A stretch of 64,000 nt of DNA, taken from the NCBI GenBank assembly GCA_014706295.1, contig JACSVZ010000008.1:4032848-4096847 (forward strand). The letters run 5' to 3'. Positions 1-13,372 of the stretch are shown here, piece after piece. The number at the start of each line of letters is the position of its first letter. The stretch's first letter is position 1. The stretch comes from Lycocorax pyrrhopterus obiensis (lineage: Eukaryota; Chordata; Aves; Passeriformes; Paradisaeidae). The position numbers and the translations under genes are program-made. Below the pieces are notes generated by a model. The model was not told the origin of the DNA and did no database searches. It worked only from the letters and a program-made list of their open reading frames with translations.

Positions 1-3000
1 AATCAGAGTGAAGTTAAGCAGCTCCCTGGCCCTGACAGCATTGGTGTGTCTCCCAGAACGTTTTACAAATTGCTTCTGTGACATGCTCAGTGTCTTTCCA
101 CATTGGACAACATGTTTACTCAAGGGTTTCTTCTGAAAAAAATGCCAAGGACAGCCTGTTGGGATCAGAATAAATTCAAGAGGATATGCTGTCCTTTTTT
201 GTTTTTTACCCATCAATAGCTATTGTGCTGTTTAAAGAACTTAGAAGAGTTTTGTTACTGGAAAGCTTTTCAACACTTTGATTTCTACTTTTTTATCCTT
301 CTTTCTCTGCAAAATGCCACTTGCAATTCCCACCCTTTTATTTTTCCTGGGTGATTATGCTAAAACTTCTCCTCCAAGGCTTTTGGCCAAATTTTGCCCT
401 CAGATATGCACATTCAACTGCCAGTGAAATTAGTGGCTTGTTTGCATGCGAGTTGGAGGAAGGAATTTGGCTTCATTGGCAACATTTTCTGAGCAGTCAC
501 AGAGCACATGCACACCAATTTTTTTGGACCCCTGCTTCAGACTCCACGGCCAAGAGGCAGCTAAATTCCTAGCCCACCTCAAGTTGCATGCCAAAATCTT
601 CGCACTGGTGAGTGGTGCAGGAAGCATACTCAGGCCTCGGCACTGGAGGGGCTGTGACATATCCCCACGGAATGCCGGCATGGGAGTCCCGTGCTGGTTT
701 TGCTCTCCAGGACCTCCCCGCCTTTTTGGTCACAACCCAGCTCAGCTGCAGGTAGGGTCAGCATGGACAAAAGTTGGTGTTATGCATTAATAACATGCAT
801 TATCTTCACATCAAGGATCTCCCTGAGGTCCTTGGTGGGCTCGTGAGTGATTCACCTCATGTAGGAGCAGCTCCCTTGCTCTCCCACTGGTTACAGAGAG
901 AGATGAGTGTCTCCATGCACTGCCTAGAGTTATTTCACCAGACATGCACAGGCTCAGATGTCACATCCCATCAGCTACCCCCCACAAAGGCATAGTGGAA
1001 GGAGGTTTGCTTTCATCCTTCCTGGCATCTGGAAATGTAACAGCTACTCTTTGATCATTTGCTCCCATTCAGGCTGGTACCTTCAATGTATGGAGGCAGC
1101 AAAAAGGACCTCAGGGGTGGCTCTTCCAGTTGACCCTGGCAGGAAGAACAGGTCACAGAAAGGCTGTTTTCAGGACTGTGGCAGACTCGGGTAACGACTC
1201 AACTGACTTCGTGCCCAAAAGTCAGACGAGGCGAAGCTCAGACCTTTCCCACAGACATATGTGCATTTAAATGTGAGCACACGCACACATATAAATACAT
1301 ACAGACAAACATAAAACTAACATCCCTCAGCCCTTATTGATTCTAGTGAAAAGGAATTAGCATGCAAGCTAGCCTTGTGTTGGGATCCTGGCGTGACCAA
1401 GCCGTTTTGTGGAAGCTTGGCTCCTTTCCTATGGCTATGCCTGCCTGGTGGTCTTCATGGACAAATCTGCCACTACATGGAAATGGGGACAGAGGAAGCA
1501 GCGCTGTGAGCAGCTTGTCCCCTTGTTATTTCGGTTAGTGGCAATGAATGGTAATGAATTCCAAGATGGGTGGAGGCTGGAAAAATGAACCAGACCAGCT
1601 TTAATCCCTTTTGTTTGTTCAGCTAACAGCATAATCTCCAAATGTCCACAGACAGTTCTTCAGAAAAAGGAGGATAAAGAGCAAAGCATGTTACATGCAC
1701 AACACATTTCCAGTCCGAAGGCCTTCCTGGTACTTGTGTCTGTCTGTGTTCCAAACCACTCCATACCACTATGGTGTTTTTGCTTCTATGTATCTCTGAC
1801 CCAGGGCCCAGCCAACATACTTTTCAAACTTGATTTTTCCCTCTCTTAGGATTTGGGAACCACCCTAAAACACACCCTGAAATGGGCTGTTTGTAGAGAT
1901 CTCCCAGGTTAGTTGTCGAACAGAGGACACATAAGTCATTTCCAGTCTACAGAATTGAATCCTGCTTTTTGTCAACAGGATTTCTTAACACCTCTGAACC
2001 AGCACCTTCTTCCAGAAATACCCAAACAACTCAATCATTAAGGCTGCTAAATCTTTCAGTCATTCAGTTGACTTTCTTGGCCGTTATCCTGCAGTTCATG
2101 TTCTGCAACAGTCCCACTGACCTCTGTGGAGCTGATATTTGAACAAACACTCCTTGCCATCAACAAGAGCATCAGAAGGTGACTTTGTAGGAACACACAG
2201 GACTTACAGACCTATTGGGATAATGCAAGACTTTCAGACCTTCTGGCCAGACAGTGCTGACAAATAGATTGCAACAGCTTCACTTTGATTTTTGACCTGG
2301 AAATATTTCTATTCTTCAGAAGTCTCTGTACCTTAGTAAATGTGAGGGGGTTTTTTTTTGACTGAACTTGTCCTCTGGCATCCAAGTAGTCCCAGTGGAG
2401 CTGAACCAAAAAAAACCTCAAGAAACTGCTCAACTAAAAGAACAAAAATAATTGCCCCCAAAGGAAGAACCTCTCCAGTGTCATGGCTACACAACACAGT
2501 GATAAAACTGAGTAAAACTCGTCTTGGTCTCTGTTGACTCCTGAGACCTGGATGGATTTTGTTGCCATCACTTTGAACTGGAGGACACAAAAGACCTCAT
2601 TTATTCTTCCTTCTTCGTTCCGTGCCATAAAAGCCAGGAAATGCAGTAATATGGCATTTCCAGTGCCATTTCATTCACTTTGTGCCTGAATTATTTTTAT
2701 TTCCCAAGGCAAATGGAGAAGCGTGAGACAAGCATCCGTCCTTAATTCCAAATTTCCTGCCATTGCCCATTTTAAACCATAGATTTAACATTGTTAGGGC
2801 AACATTTTCTTCTATATGTGTCTTACTATTGATGTTAACCACTTACTGTTTATTTCCTACAGCAGCTGGGAACATGGAAATGTACTGAAAGGACTGAGTC
2901 ACCTCCCTGTTGTCTCATGTTAGCCTTGCACGGCTCAGTAAGGTCATTCTTGACTCCAAATTCAGGAGCCCCTCATTGTGGCTGAGCACAGACCTTCAAA

Positions 3001-6000
3001 GAGAAGAAACAAGTAGCAAGGAGCCCTGCCAAAACAGGGAAGGCCAAACAAACAGCAAGCAGGGATGGACAGTGGACCTTAAATCCCACCAAATGCAAAG
3101 CAAATAGCACTGAAGGCAAGGGATCTCCTGCTACTCTGTCTGGTTGTCGGAACAGCCAGGATTTAAGCTCTTTGTGGAGAACAAGAGCTGGCAAGGATGG
3201 GGGACAGCCTTTATTTCCTCCTCATTTTACACCACCGGCTGGAGGCGAGCCCCCAGCAGCAGCCCCTGGCACCAGCCTGAGGACCCCTCCCTGGACCCAG
3301 CTTGGTTAATGACATCCATCTTCCCTGGGAGCTAGGGATTTGTTGTGGAAACCCTGCCAAAAGAGCCTAACTTTGGCTTCTCTTCCCAAACATTTGTGGA
3401 AAAGCTGCAAAGCATCTGCTAGGGCCCGAAGCTGAAGATAAGCCAGAGGCAAGCAGGGATAGATGTCCCGTTAGGATTATAGTTCCTCCCAGAAATGTGG
3501 TGCAGCATCAGACCCTGAGTCTCCTGGGTAGGGATGGGTAGAAGATCCTCTCCTTCCTTCCCTACTTTTTTTCCAAAATCTTCGTCCAGAAAAAAAAAAG
3601 GAAAAAGCTAAATCTAGGGGGCCCATAGGCATCAGGGGTGAGAGCTCAAGGGTTCCTTGCTGCCCACACCACTTTTGCACATCTCCCTTGGTAAGGAGAG
3701 ATAAGCAGGGTGCAAGAAAAATATAATTACCTTCCTATTTTTTTAGGGAAATAAAGGAAAACAAAGATGGAGGATATGAAACTGCCAGCAGGAAACAAGG
3801 TCTTGGCAAAGTGAGGTGTAATGAACAGAAAACACCAGCCCATAGGGCTCTCCACAGGGGATGGTCACAACTGTAATGGAGCCATCAAAAAATATTGTTT
3901 TCCTTACAGTAACACCTCAAGCTCAATTTACTACAAAGAAGAGAGAGCTGTAAAAGAGTTGGAAGTCTCTTCATCCACTGCTGCTTCTCAGGGACTGCAT
4001 GAGGTCAGTTCAATTTGCACCTTTTATCACCCCCGCCTGTGTTTCACTTGTTTGCAGGAACCCTCACCCCTAGGCAATAAAACCAAAATTACTGCAGAAA
4101 GCAGAATGTAGAAACTGCTTGCTTGGAATCCAAAGGGGCTTTACTGAGGTGAGAGCTGCCAAAAAACACTGTTGGACCCCTCTGCCCCAAGCACCCAGCA
4201 GCCCTGGTCCTACTAGCACCCTTCACACAGCCTTAGAGCAGTACAAGCTGAGCTCCCCTGTTTCCATGAGTGCCTTCCTATGCATTTCCTTCTACCTCCA
4301 CTTGAAAGCCCCGGCTCGACAGGAACCTGAAGGCTGACCCCACCAACACAGGAACCTTACCAGCTCTACTTGGTTTTTCAGCTTGCAAGCTTTTCCCCAG
4401 CTTGGCTGCTTGCTCTTGTCGTGGAAGTATAGACCAACCCTCCAAATTACAGCCCATTTTAGGGCCCAGCTTCTAACCACGAGAGCAGCAAGCCCCTCTC
4501 AAAACTTTTTCTGTCATTTGTCTTCTCCATTTCTGGGAATTAGGGTCCACACGGCTCCCTGCCCCTCTCCCAGTGCAGCACTGCTGAGGATGTGAATTGC
4601 CTCCCGGAGCTGGTGCAGTCATCAGCCAGGACATATAGCACCTGCATGGAAAGGCAGCAACAGGGGAAATAAAGCTTTTCCCCAGGGGGGTTGATCAGGG
4701 TGGATTTTTAGGTGCCTAACTGTGTTAGGGATCCACAAGCAGCCAGAAGCAATCCCCAGCTTGCTTCAGGATGCCAAAGGCATTTTTGCCCATCATCTGC
4801 ATGGTTCTGTAAAGGCAAGAAATTAGAAATACAGGCAGCACTGCTTCTGTGGGCTGATAATTGCTGTGAGCTGATAAACTGCAGCTCTTCAGGCTGCTGT
4901 GACCTGCCAAGCACCCCTTCCCTGACCCAGAACTCCTCTCCCACTCAGCTTTGCTTTCAGGAAAAATTAGGCTGAGTTTCAAGCAAACCTGGGCTGAGCT
5001 TCAAGTGAGCCTGAGCCAACTCCTAATTTATGCCGTCAGCGTATTGTTTGGGGTCAAAACCATAAGACACATGGAGGCTTTGCCTCATTTCTGCTCCAAC
5101 CTGCAAGCACATCTGAGACATCCTGGCTGCAGCTCTCGGCCAGCAATGGTCTGGATCACAGGACTCAGCTGGGAGCAAAAGGCAGCAGGTCTCAGAGGCC
5201 AGGCTGGAGCAAAGGGTTAATGCACGGGGACCCAAGTCCAGCCCAGGCAGTTATTTCAGGGTCATGCTCCAGAGTGATGAATTCTCAAAAAACCCCAAAC
5301 CTCAATGCAGGGAAAGATGCTGTTCCTCTTAATTAGGCAGAGCTGCACGTTAACGAGTAACCCTTCGCCTGCAAGGGCACTGCACGTAAGGTGAAGTCAG
5401 AAATAGGCTTCTGAAAGCTGTAGAGGCAGTGGGGCTGGGTGTCACTCCCAGTTAGCAGGGTGCAGGGCTGGGGCTTGGAAGGCAAAGGTCAAGTAGGAAA
5501 ATGCTTTTTTATTTAAGGATACCCCAGAGACTAGTTGCATTTTACAGATACTGGGGTATCAGAGGGGTTATCATACATGTCTGTTACACTGCAGGCATAA
5601 GACACTGATGATAATTAGCTTTGCCCCTTTTTCTCTCTTCCCAGTCCCTTTTGAAACGTGAAAAGTGAATCCTCTCCTGGTCACTTTTTACAGGGCGGGA
5701 CAGAGGAGACTTACACTGCACGAGGGCCAGAAAAGCCACTGACTCATTTCCACGGCAAGGGGAGGGCTGCACATCCCGAGCCCCTCTGCTCCCCACACGC
5801 TGACTGAGACTACTTGCACCACATGCCAGAAAGGCAGTCCGTAATGCAGGAAAAGGTCTCTCACCTCATAGCAGATCTGCCAGCTGAACTGAAGAGCAAA
5901 AAGTCTGACTTTCTCCTCTTGAAACCTCTATTCCACTCCTATAAAATTCACAGAGAAAGATTTGGCACCATAAAAACCCAAACTACCTTAAATTAACAAA

Positions 6001-8550
6001 AGGAATGGTAAATTAAACCAGTATCAGGGCACTAAGGTGGGACACCCCCACTCTCATAAATTTTAGCAACAGCACAATTGGAAAAATTGGTCAAGCTTCA
6101 CCAAGAACATCAGTTCTATGCAAAAATTCCCATATACCTGTGGCATATTGGTGTGACATACAAAGTACATTCAAGCCGCCTCTTCACGGCATCAGCTCAA
6201 GAGGCAAACCGTTGTCTGCAGTGGCAAACAAGGGGTCTGTGACTGCTTTTACAGCAAACACCGGCCTGAAAGTGGCTACCAAGATGGTGTCATGGAGGTT
6301 GCCGTCTCAGTGGAGGAAGACAGAGGAGAACAGCTCTTCTCTGAGAATTTTGCTCATTTCTATGAGAAAGTTTAGTCTTGCTGGGAGGTTGCATTTATAT
6401 TGCGGCTGAAGGACTGCTCCAAACTGGAGACCAGTAAGTTAAACAATCTCCCCAGCTTGTCTTTGTGCTGCAAACATGTTCCACAGCGCTTCAATAGTTT
6501 GGGCAACAGTGGGGCTGTGTGTCATGTATTATTTCTGTCCATCTGGAACAAGCATTAACCACAAATAAGCAAATTTGCTTGTTCTTTACTGCAAAGAAAG
6601 AAGAGCCTTGCCAGAGCAATGCTCGTTTCCACCGATGACAGATGTTTTGGGCATGCTTGGGTACCGACGGCTGCATGTAAACCAAGAGTCACCCTCCTCC
6701 ACCCTGAGGAACCGCCAAGGTTTATGGACTGAGATTCTGAAAAACTAGAAAGAGAGGGAAGGGAAAAAATATTTTTTAAAATTGACCTTTTAATATGACT
6801 CACATTTACTTTTTCCCTGGGTTTTTGACCGGGTGTCCCTGTGGAGTGAAGTTTACCCAGTGGGTCTCTGCTCCTCCTTGCCCTGCCAGTTTTTGCAACT
6901 CTGGGCAGCTTGCAGGCGAGGTAGAATGAGCTGGCCAGGAAGGCTGCCTAGTTGAGGATGGAGGCACAGGCACAAAAGCAGGGCCCCCCCATGGACCATC
7001 TGAACTGGTGCTTGGGAAATAAAAAATCCCCAAGTCGGGGGATTGCAAACTTCGAGTGCCAGCCCCACATTCCCTGTACCCACACACGCTTTCTCCCCCA
7101 TCTTCTCATATACATACAGGCGGCTGCTCTCTCGCTTCCAACCTCCCACATGGGCCAGGGGGACGAAATGAAATCAATAAATAACCACTGTTAGCTCCTG
7201 CGTTTTCAAAATGGCACTCAGGGATTTGAGCACATGCAACTTTCATTAACCTCATTTACAGTCAAAAACATAACACCTTGGCCACCACTCTGCAAACACC
7301 GAGACCCTTGGCCACTGCTCTGCAAACACTGAGACTTCGCTGCAAGCCACTGGTGCTGGCAAGCCCTCGCTGTTTCTTTGCCCAGACCAAGGCTGAGGTT
7401 TGGGGGATTCTTTTTTTTATTGCTTTGCTTGGGTTTTTTGTTGTTTTTGTTTGGGTTTTTTTTTTTCAAAGAGGAACAGTTGCTGTCCTGAATTTCTCAT
7501 TCCCCCATTATTGTTTTTGATTGCTGGCATTATTCAGAGGGGATCTGAGATCCAAGACCATCACATCCCCATATGTCAAGGTTTCAGCAGCAGGCTGACA
7601 AAGTGCTCTGTGCTTTTCTGCTAACTTACGTCTGCTTGGAAGGGACACCCAGACAGTTTTGTTTCTTGCAGAAGGTGCCCCAAAATTGTGTGAGCCAGGA
7701 GCTCCTGGCTCAGTGCACGAGAGGGTTTACGTACATCCTCTGCTTCCTCTTCCAAGGCTTGTACGTATGCATATGTTTATTCCAGGATGGGGGCAGAAAT
7801 CAGCAAGAAAATAAAACTGACAGGAGGTTGAGGCTTCAGAGCCTCTGAAACACTGCACCATTGCTGCAGGTCTTGCAGAAGCTGGGAACAGGTACATGTG
7901 CAGACACGTTAGCCTCACAGTGCAGCTTTTGGAGAGCACATGCCCTCTCCCATTCCACAAATCCAGAGGATTTCCATAAAGAGCCATAACACAGCAGAGC
8001 ACTGACAGCAAGCACTGCCACCCAGAGCAGGAGAGCAGGGAGCTGTATCCCATCCAGCTTTGGCAATCAGGAAAACACTGCTGCATCCCAGCAGTGCAGG
8101 CGTTGGTCATTCCTTTTATAAACAACCCTTTCTTTACACCAGGTAAAAACCAAGGGCTCACTTGCTGCAGGCATTACTGCAGCCTGAGAGCAGAGGATTT
8201 CTGGTTTCTGTATTTTTCCAGCCTTGATAGGCAATGGATACAATCAGCAAATTAAAGCAATCACAGAGTTCTTTGTATTTACTCTGAGTGGCACTGAGCA
8301 GCTCTCCAAACCACAACTCAATAGCACATTGCTGTACATTTACACCCTGATCAGCCCAGACCTTTGATTGTGTATATTTAGAGAAGCTTTAGAAAATATG
8401 GCAATTGTCTTCCTTTCTAAGAAGTCCTTTTCAAGAATACTAATTTCTAATCAGGTCTGGGTGCAGAAGAAAGGATCCTTCCAGAGGAAAGGGCCTTCAA
8501 AAAGGCTTCCAAAATGTTCAGCAGCAAGTTTGGGAGGAAGGTGAATTGTT
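1..8550. other. Intergenic DNA, no gene recognised
   Basis: Only short open frames are present in all six frames and none resembles a known protein. I found no splice-flanked exon of a recognisable gene. The stretch has ordinary interspersed A/T runs (for example a T/G-rich run near 7410-7466 and a 14-bp A/T palindrome near 6765-6780). It also contains a 30-bp tandem duplication listed separately. In mammals the gene on this side of NEUROG3 is FAM241B, followed by COL13A1; I looked for FAM241B-like peptides and saw none, so it probably lies beyond the left edge. Confidence 0.6.
7276..7335. repeat. Tandem duplication, 2 x 30 bp
   Basis: Two head-to-tail 30-bp units (7276-7305 and 7306-7335) begin CCTTGGCCAC and end GAGAC. 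They differ at about three positions. The close match suggests a fairly recent local duplication. No coding or structural role is visible. Confidence 0.85.
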
Positions 8551-8815
8551 CATAGAATCCTCAAATGGTTTGGGTTGGAAGGTACCTTAAAGACCATTGT
8601 GTTCCAAACCCTTGCCACAGGCAGGGACACCTTCCACTAGACCGCATTGCTCCACCTGGCCTTGAGCACTTCCAGGAATGTGGCATCCACAACTTCTCTC
8701 AGAAACTTGCAGAAGTGCCTCACAGTAAAGAACTTCTTTCTAATATCTAACCTAAATCTACTTTCCTTCAGCTCAAAGCCATTCCCCCTTGTCCAGGGAA
8801 TTGCTACAAGGTTTT
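8551..8815 (-). mobile_element. CR1 LINE 3' fragment
   Basis: The plus strand begins with CATAGAATCC and continues with GGTTTGGGTTGGAAGG, then the hallmark GGCAGGGACACCTTCCACTAGACC. This is the reverse complement of the avian CR1 3' end, so the element points to the minus strand. It continues through the CTTGAGCACTTCCAGG and TCTAACCTAAATCTA blocks before losing similarity near 8815. It is a typical 5'-truncated, non-coding copy with many substitutions. Confidence 0.9.
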
Positions 8816-11459
8816 CCTTTGTACTCATTTTCTCTTCTTATCTACTAGAAAGCAGACAAGAAAAACAGAGAGAATATGAATTTTTCTAAAATGACAAAAC
8901 AAACCCAAACATTTTTGTAAGAAAAATAGCAAAGAAAGAAACATGTACATGTAAATTTCATGTAACCGAAAACCTTACTTCAGGTAAAGATACTTCCATA
9001 AGTTCATTCCCATGGAAAAAAAAAAAAACAAACCCCAAACATAAAACATTTGTAACACTTTTGTCAGAAAGTTTTTAAACAAATGCCTTTTGTTTAAAAG
9101 AAATTCAGCTGCATCTCGAGCAGTTTAGCACATGTAAAGAAAGTGTGCAGGCTGTTGGCAAAGTTATTTCTCTGTCAGAGCCGTTGCAAGGATTTCTTAT
9201 TAAAGAGAGCAGCCATGGGCTCTTTTCCTCTCCCTTAGCATCAGCAGTGTGGATGATGAATCCATGAGCTGGGTCAGTGGAAAAATCTTCATTATGCTAT
9301 ACATTAGCTAAAAAAAAAATATGCAAAGACTGGTTTTGCTCAATGAATGACTTGTCTTCTGCTACACTTAAGCAAAGCTTTCAGGTCATGTCTGGAGATG
9401 AGTGAACAAACCCCCAAAAGCTGTATTTGTACACATGGATGCACTTCCATACACCTGGTGATAAAAGAACAAGCCCATCTACGCAGAACAGAGTCACTGG
9501 CACAGGAAGATACACGCTGTTGTACACAGCTGTGGAGCAGTGGAGTTTATCAAACCCCATTTACTACGTCCTCAGACATCTGGCTTAGCCTCTCTGGTGT
9601 CTGATACAAGTTGTACTCACACAGTGTTCCCCTCAAGCACATGGAAAGATTGTGCTTTTTGTTTACCTTTTTATAAGGTCACCCATTTTTTTCAAACCCT
9701 GAGAGAAGTGAAAAGCCTTGGGGTTTTCTCCCTCCCTGCCCTTAGCTCAGGCTGAAGCCAGCCAGCAGGGAAGACACATCCGATGCCTGTGCACAGAAGT
9801 GCTGCTGTTGTAGCTCACTTCATTTCTGCAAGAAGCTGACCAAACCCATCACCAGACACAACTGTGTGTAAATACTGAGTCCCTGCTCAATTCTGCACCT
9901 ACATCCAGATGCAGAGGGATCTGAGTTACAGTGTTGCAGTAGAAAACACTACCTGGGGTGCGGGAGCACACACCTCTCTCACCATCAGCCTTCTCCTTGC
10001 GTAGCACGAGATCTGCCACCCTAAAAATAGGCAGCTGTCCGACAGCTGATCCCCACACAAAGGGCCCTCCATATCCCAGGAATTCCACATGGCTGACAGA
10101 CAGGGGAGCAGCCCTGCTTTGTGCCCTGAATACCACTGTCAGCCCGTCTGTCCCTGCCTAGCCCTGCAGCATCCCCACAGCTGAGCTTGCTGCAAGCCCC
10201 AGCAGCCCCACACGCCCCCGCAGATGCCTCTCCCCATACCCTGCTGCCGAGAAAGCCGGCATGGATTTACACCAGCACATAAAAACCTGGGCTTTTCTTA
10301 TTCTCACAGGCCAGGCTGATTTTCCATAGAAGAGGTCTTTCCACTCCTTTTCCTTCTTCAGCCTAAAACTGTTCTTTTCACCAAGTCATTGTAGTCTTTA
10401 TGGTGGTGCTTTACAGCATCCGTGCAAACTACTAAGGGCAGGACGTGCTCATCACAGGAGCCAAAGCCTGCCGAGTCCAACAGCAAGTTAGGAGACAAAC
10501 CCAGACCCCAAACGGCACAAAGCTGCCTGGAAGGCATCAAAGTGGTGCTTTTATGAAAAGTTATGGTAGTTTTGAAAATAGCCAGCAAGCTTGGAAAGGA
10601 CTTGCTGCCTGCTAGTGCACCACTCTTAGTATTTTAAATACCCTTGTACTGCTAGTGCTGCTATGGCAAAACATTGCAACACCTCATCATAGCCTTAGCA
10701 TCGTTAATTTGGTGGTTTTGTTCCTACTCTGAGAGCAGGTAGGAAATGGAACATCTGGGGACCTGAGGGGGAAGCACAGCCCAGCCAGAGAGGGAAACGG
10801 GAGGAAAAGCCTGGGTGAGGCTGCCCAGAACGACCAGTGGGCAGGAGGACAAGCCAGAACCCCACAAAGAGCCCAGGCACTCTGCAAGATCAGTGGATAA
10901 GGCTGGATAAGCCTCGACCTGGGGCAGCACATGGCAGGTATCACTATAAATTACAAGGGATAGAGCTGAGACAAGCAGGGCACCTTTTTAGGACAGCAGT
11001 GGCCTTGTGTAGGAGCTGTCTGAGCAGTCAAGGCAGGAGCCGGCGGCTCCAGGCTCTGGCTGGGGGGTCCATCCGAGTGCCATCTGCTATGGCCAGTCAG
11101 CACTGCAGAGCGAGCCCACTGCAGATGGACAGAGGTCCATAACAGGCTGATAAATGCCTTATCTTGTCATTACGTTATCCACGTGCACTTAAATCCTGGA
11201 GCAGATTTCACTGGCTCCCCAGCTGCATTTCCCCACTCGCGCCTGCCAGGCTGGGCAGCAGAAAGGTGCGAGAGCTGCTCTGACACCAAATCTCTTTGTT
11301 GTCTATTTATACCCTGCCCTCTGGAAGCAGCTCACTAGCGGCTGTCACTTGGTGTCTTATCTCCCCTCGCTTTGCAAACTGTCTCCCGGCAGCCCATGGC
11401 ACCCCTGCCACTGCCTGTGATGCCTTAGGTTTTAACTTTTATATTTTTTAAACTCTGTA
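8816..11459. other. Intergenic DNA, no gene recognised
   Basis: No recognisable exon or RNA gene was found. There is a 12-A run near 9017. The part from about 11140 to 11400 has a dense set of GATA-type (TTATC), E-box (CACGTG) and A/T-rich motifs that could be regulatory. That is only a motif impression. Confidence 0.5.
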
Positions 11460-11854
11460 CTGCTTAGTGTGCAACTTTGAAGCTTCTTGTAGCCTGTTAC
11501 TTTCTGCTCTCTCATGCTAGTTAGATATAACAAAGCCTCTCCGGACTGCTCTTCAAGGACACCTGGACCATCCTGAGCCCAAGGCGTGTAAACCAAGGAG
11601 TCTCTGAAGGGGGGGTAGCTAAGGGGAATTACATCATTTAACTGGGGTTTTAATTGGAGAATTGACCCTGATATGCAAATGAACCAAACTTATAAAAGTG
11701 TGGAAAACTCGTGACCTGTTGTCCATCTTGGTGTCCATCTTGGCAATAGCCTCTGGCTCCCCAGGGTGTACCTTGAAGGCCCTTCAAATAAATACCTACT
11801 TTTGTTCCTTTACTCTGTCTAGTCTCTGTGTCTAGGAGGCCTGATAAGGCATCA
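11460..11854 (+). mobile_element. Probable solo LTR of an endogenous retrovirus
   Basis: The segment has the functional order of a retroviral LTR on the plus strand. An octamer-type motif (ATGCAAAT, about 11673) is followed by a TATA box (TATAAAAG at 11691-11698). A polyadenylation signal (AATAAA at 11787-11792) follows about 95 bp later, then a T-rich downstream element (CTTTTGTTCC) and a U5-like tail ending near GGCATCA at 11854. No gag, pol or env frame adjoins it, and no clear primer-binding site follows, so a solo LTR is the simplest reading. The left boundary is not determined: several TG dinucleotides between 11460 and 11516 are possible starts and I could not match a target-site duplication. 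A 10-bp direct repeat (GTCCATCTTG) sits in the R/U5 part. Confidence 0.65.
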
Positions 11855-13030
11855 CCTGGGAGGCTGCTCCCTTCCCACTCACTGGATTTTTGTTAAAAAG
11901 AAAAAAAAAAAACCAAAAACATCACAAGGCACTGTTTGGTTAAAAGGCAAAAAGCCAGGGCTTTATTCTTCTTTGTCAAAGGCATAAGGATTTGCCAATG
12001 ATCCCAAGATCCAAGCCCTTGCCTTCATTTCATTCTTGCATGCAGAAGTTGATGCCTCCTGCCACAGAAGTGGATACTTAAGGCAGGGCACTGAATAAAA
12101 TTCATCACAATGAACTCCACCAGTCCCTGCTTGCATAGCCTTAGATCTCAGAACCCTTTTAAAAGAATTTCAGTATCATTCTCATTTTATAAAAGGCAAA
12201 ACAGAGTCACAACGGAATCAAATGACTGCACATATACACTCAAAAGCCATGGTCCCAAAGCCTTTGAGCTTGTAAGAGCACCAGGTCAGCAGTGACTGAC
12301 CCATGGTTTCACATAGCACCCACCTCCCTTCGTGTCCCTCGCTGTCACCATTTGAGGCCTATTCTGTTCACATCTGCAGGGACTTCCAAAGAAGCCAAAC
12401 CACATTCACCAACCATGACACAGTGTTCGACCCAGCCCAGATAAATTTCCCATTAACCATCTCACCAGCAGTGGCTGATGACACAATCTCCCTCACACAG
12501 GAGGCCCACAGTGGCACCAGAGCCCAGCACCATGTGGGGATGTGTCCCAGGGAAGGACAGTGGTGCACCCTGCTGGGAACCAGCCCCCAGCCCTCTGGTT
12601 AATCCCCATTTTCGGGGGGGCAGACAGGCATCCAGGCACCAGGACTGACAGGGGGTTTTATGAATAGCCCATGTCTCTGCACCCCAGGGAGCCTCCAGCT
12701 GTCTCTGGACCTGCTTGCAAAGCCGCAAAGCCACAAAGCCAGAAAGTGTCAGCTGGGGCTGGGGGAGCCCTCCCTCCCTGGGTCTTGTTGCACAATCAAC
12801 TGGTGGGGACAGAGGAGGATGAGGAGGGCAGCCCCATGGGAAGCAACAGGGCTGTTGGTACCTGCTTGTCACACAAGAGCAAAACAGCCAAAACAGGGAG
12901 TAAGTAGGAGCAAAGCAAAACTGGGGGCTGTGGCCCAGGTGAAAGGAAGGCAATGGGGGGCCAGAGATGAATGATCCCACCACAGCAGCAGGAACATGCA
13001 CAGGAAGAGTGATTGTCCCCCAGGAAGAGA
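11855..13030. other. Intergenic DNA, no gene recognised
   Basis: No exon was recognised. It holds an A-rich run near 11900 and a short 8-bp tandem array (GCAAAGCC, three copies, 12717-12740). A 215-codon minus-strand open frame across 12462-13109 runs into the neighbouring CR1, has no family resemblance and is taken as chance. Confidence 0.5.
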
Positions 13031-13372
13031 GAATCATCACAGAATGGTCGGGGTTGGCAGGAACCTTAAATATCATCTGGTTCCACTCCCCAGCCACGGG
13101 CAGGGACACCTTCCACTAGACCAGCTCACAGCCCCATCCGGCCTGACCTTGAACACTTCTGGGATGGGGCATTCTCAGTTTGTCTGAGCAACATGTGCCA
13201 GTGCCTCACCACTCTCACAGGGAAGAATTTCTTCCTCACATCTAATCTAAATCTCTCCTTTCTTGGTTTAAATATGTTCCTCCTTGTTTTACCACTATTT
13301 GCCTATGCAAAAAGTCATTCTCCCTCTTTTTGTAAGCCCCCTTTAAGTATTGAAAGGCGGCCCTGAGCATCA
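13031..13372 (-). mobile_element. CR1 LINE 3' fragment
   Basis: The plus strand starts with AGAATCATCACAGAATGG and contains GGCAGGGACACCTTCCACTAGACC. It then has the GTGCCTCACCACTCTCACAGGGAAG and CTTCCTCACATCTAATCTAAAT blocks, which is the reverse complement of the CR1 3' region. It extends further into CR1 than the copy at 8551, reaching the CCCCCTTTAAGTATTGAAAGG block. It is a 5'-truncated, non-coding, minus-oriented copy. Confidence 0.9.

Noticed and set aside
12462..13109. 215-codon minus-strand open frame
   Set aside because: It starts inside a CR1 fragment and has no family resemblance.
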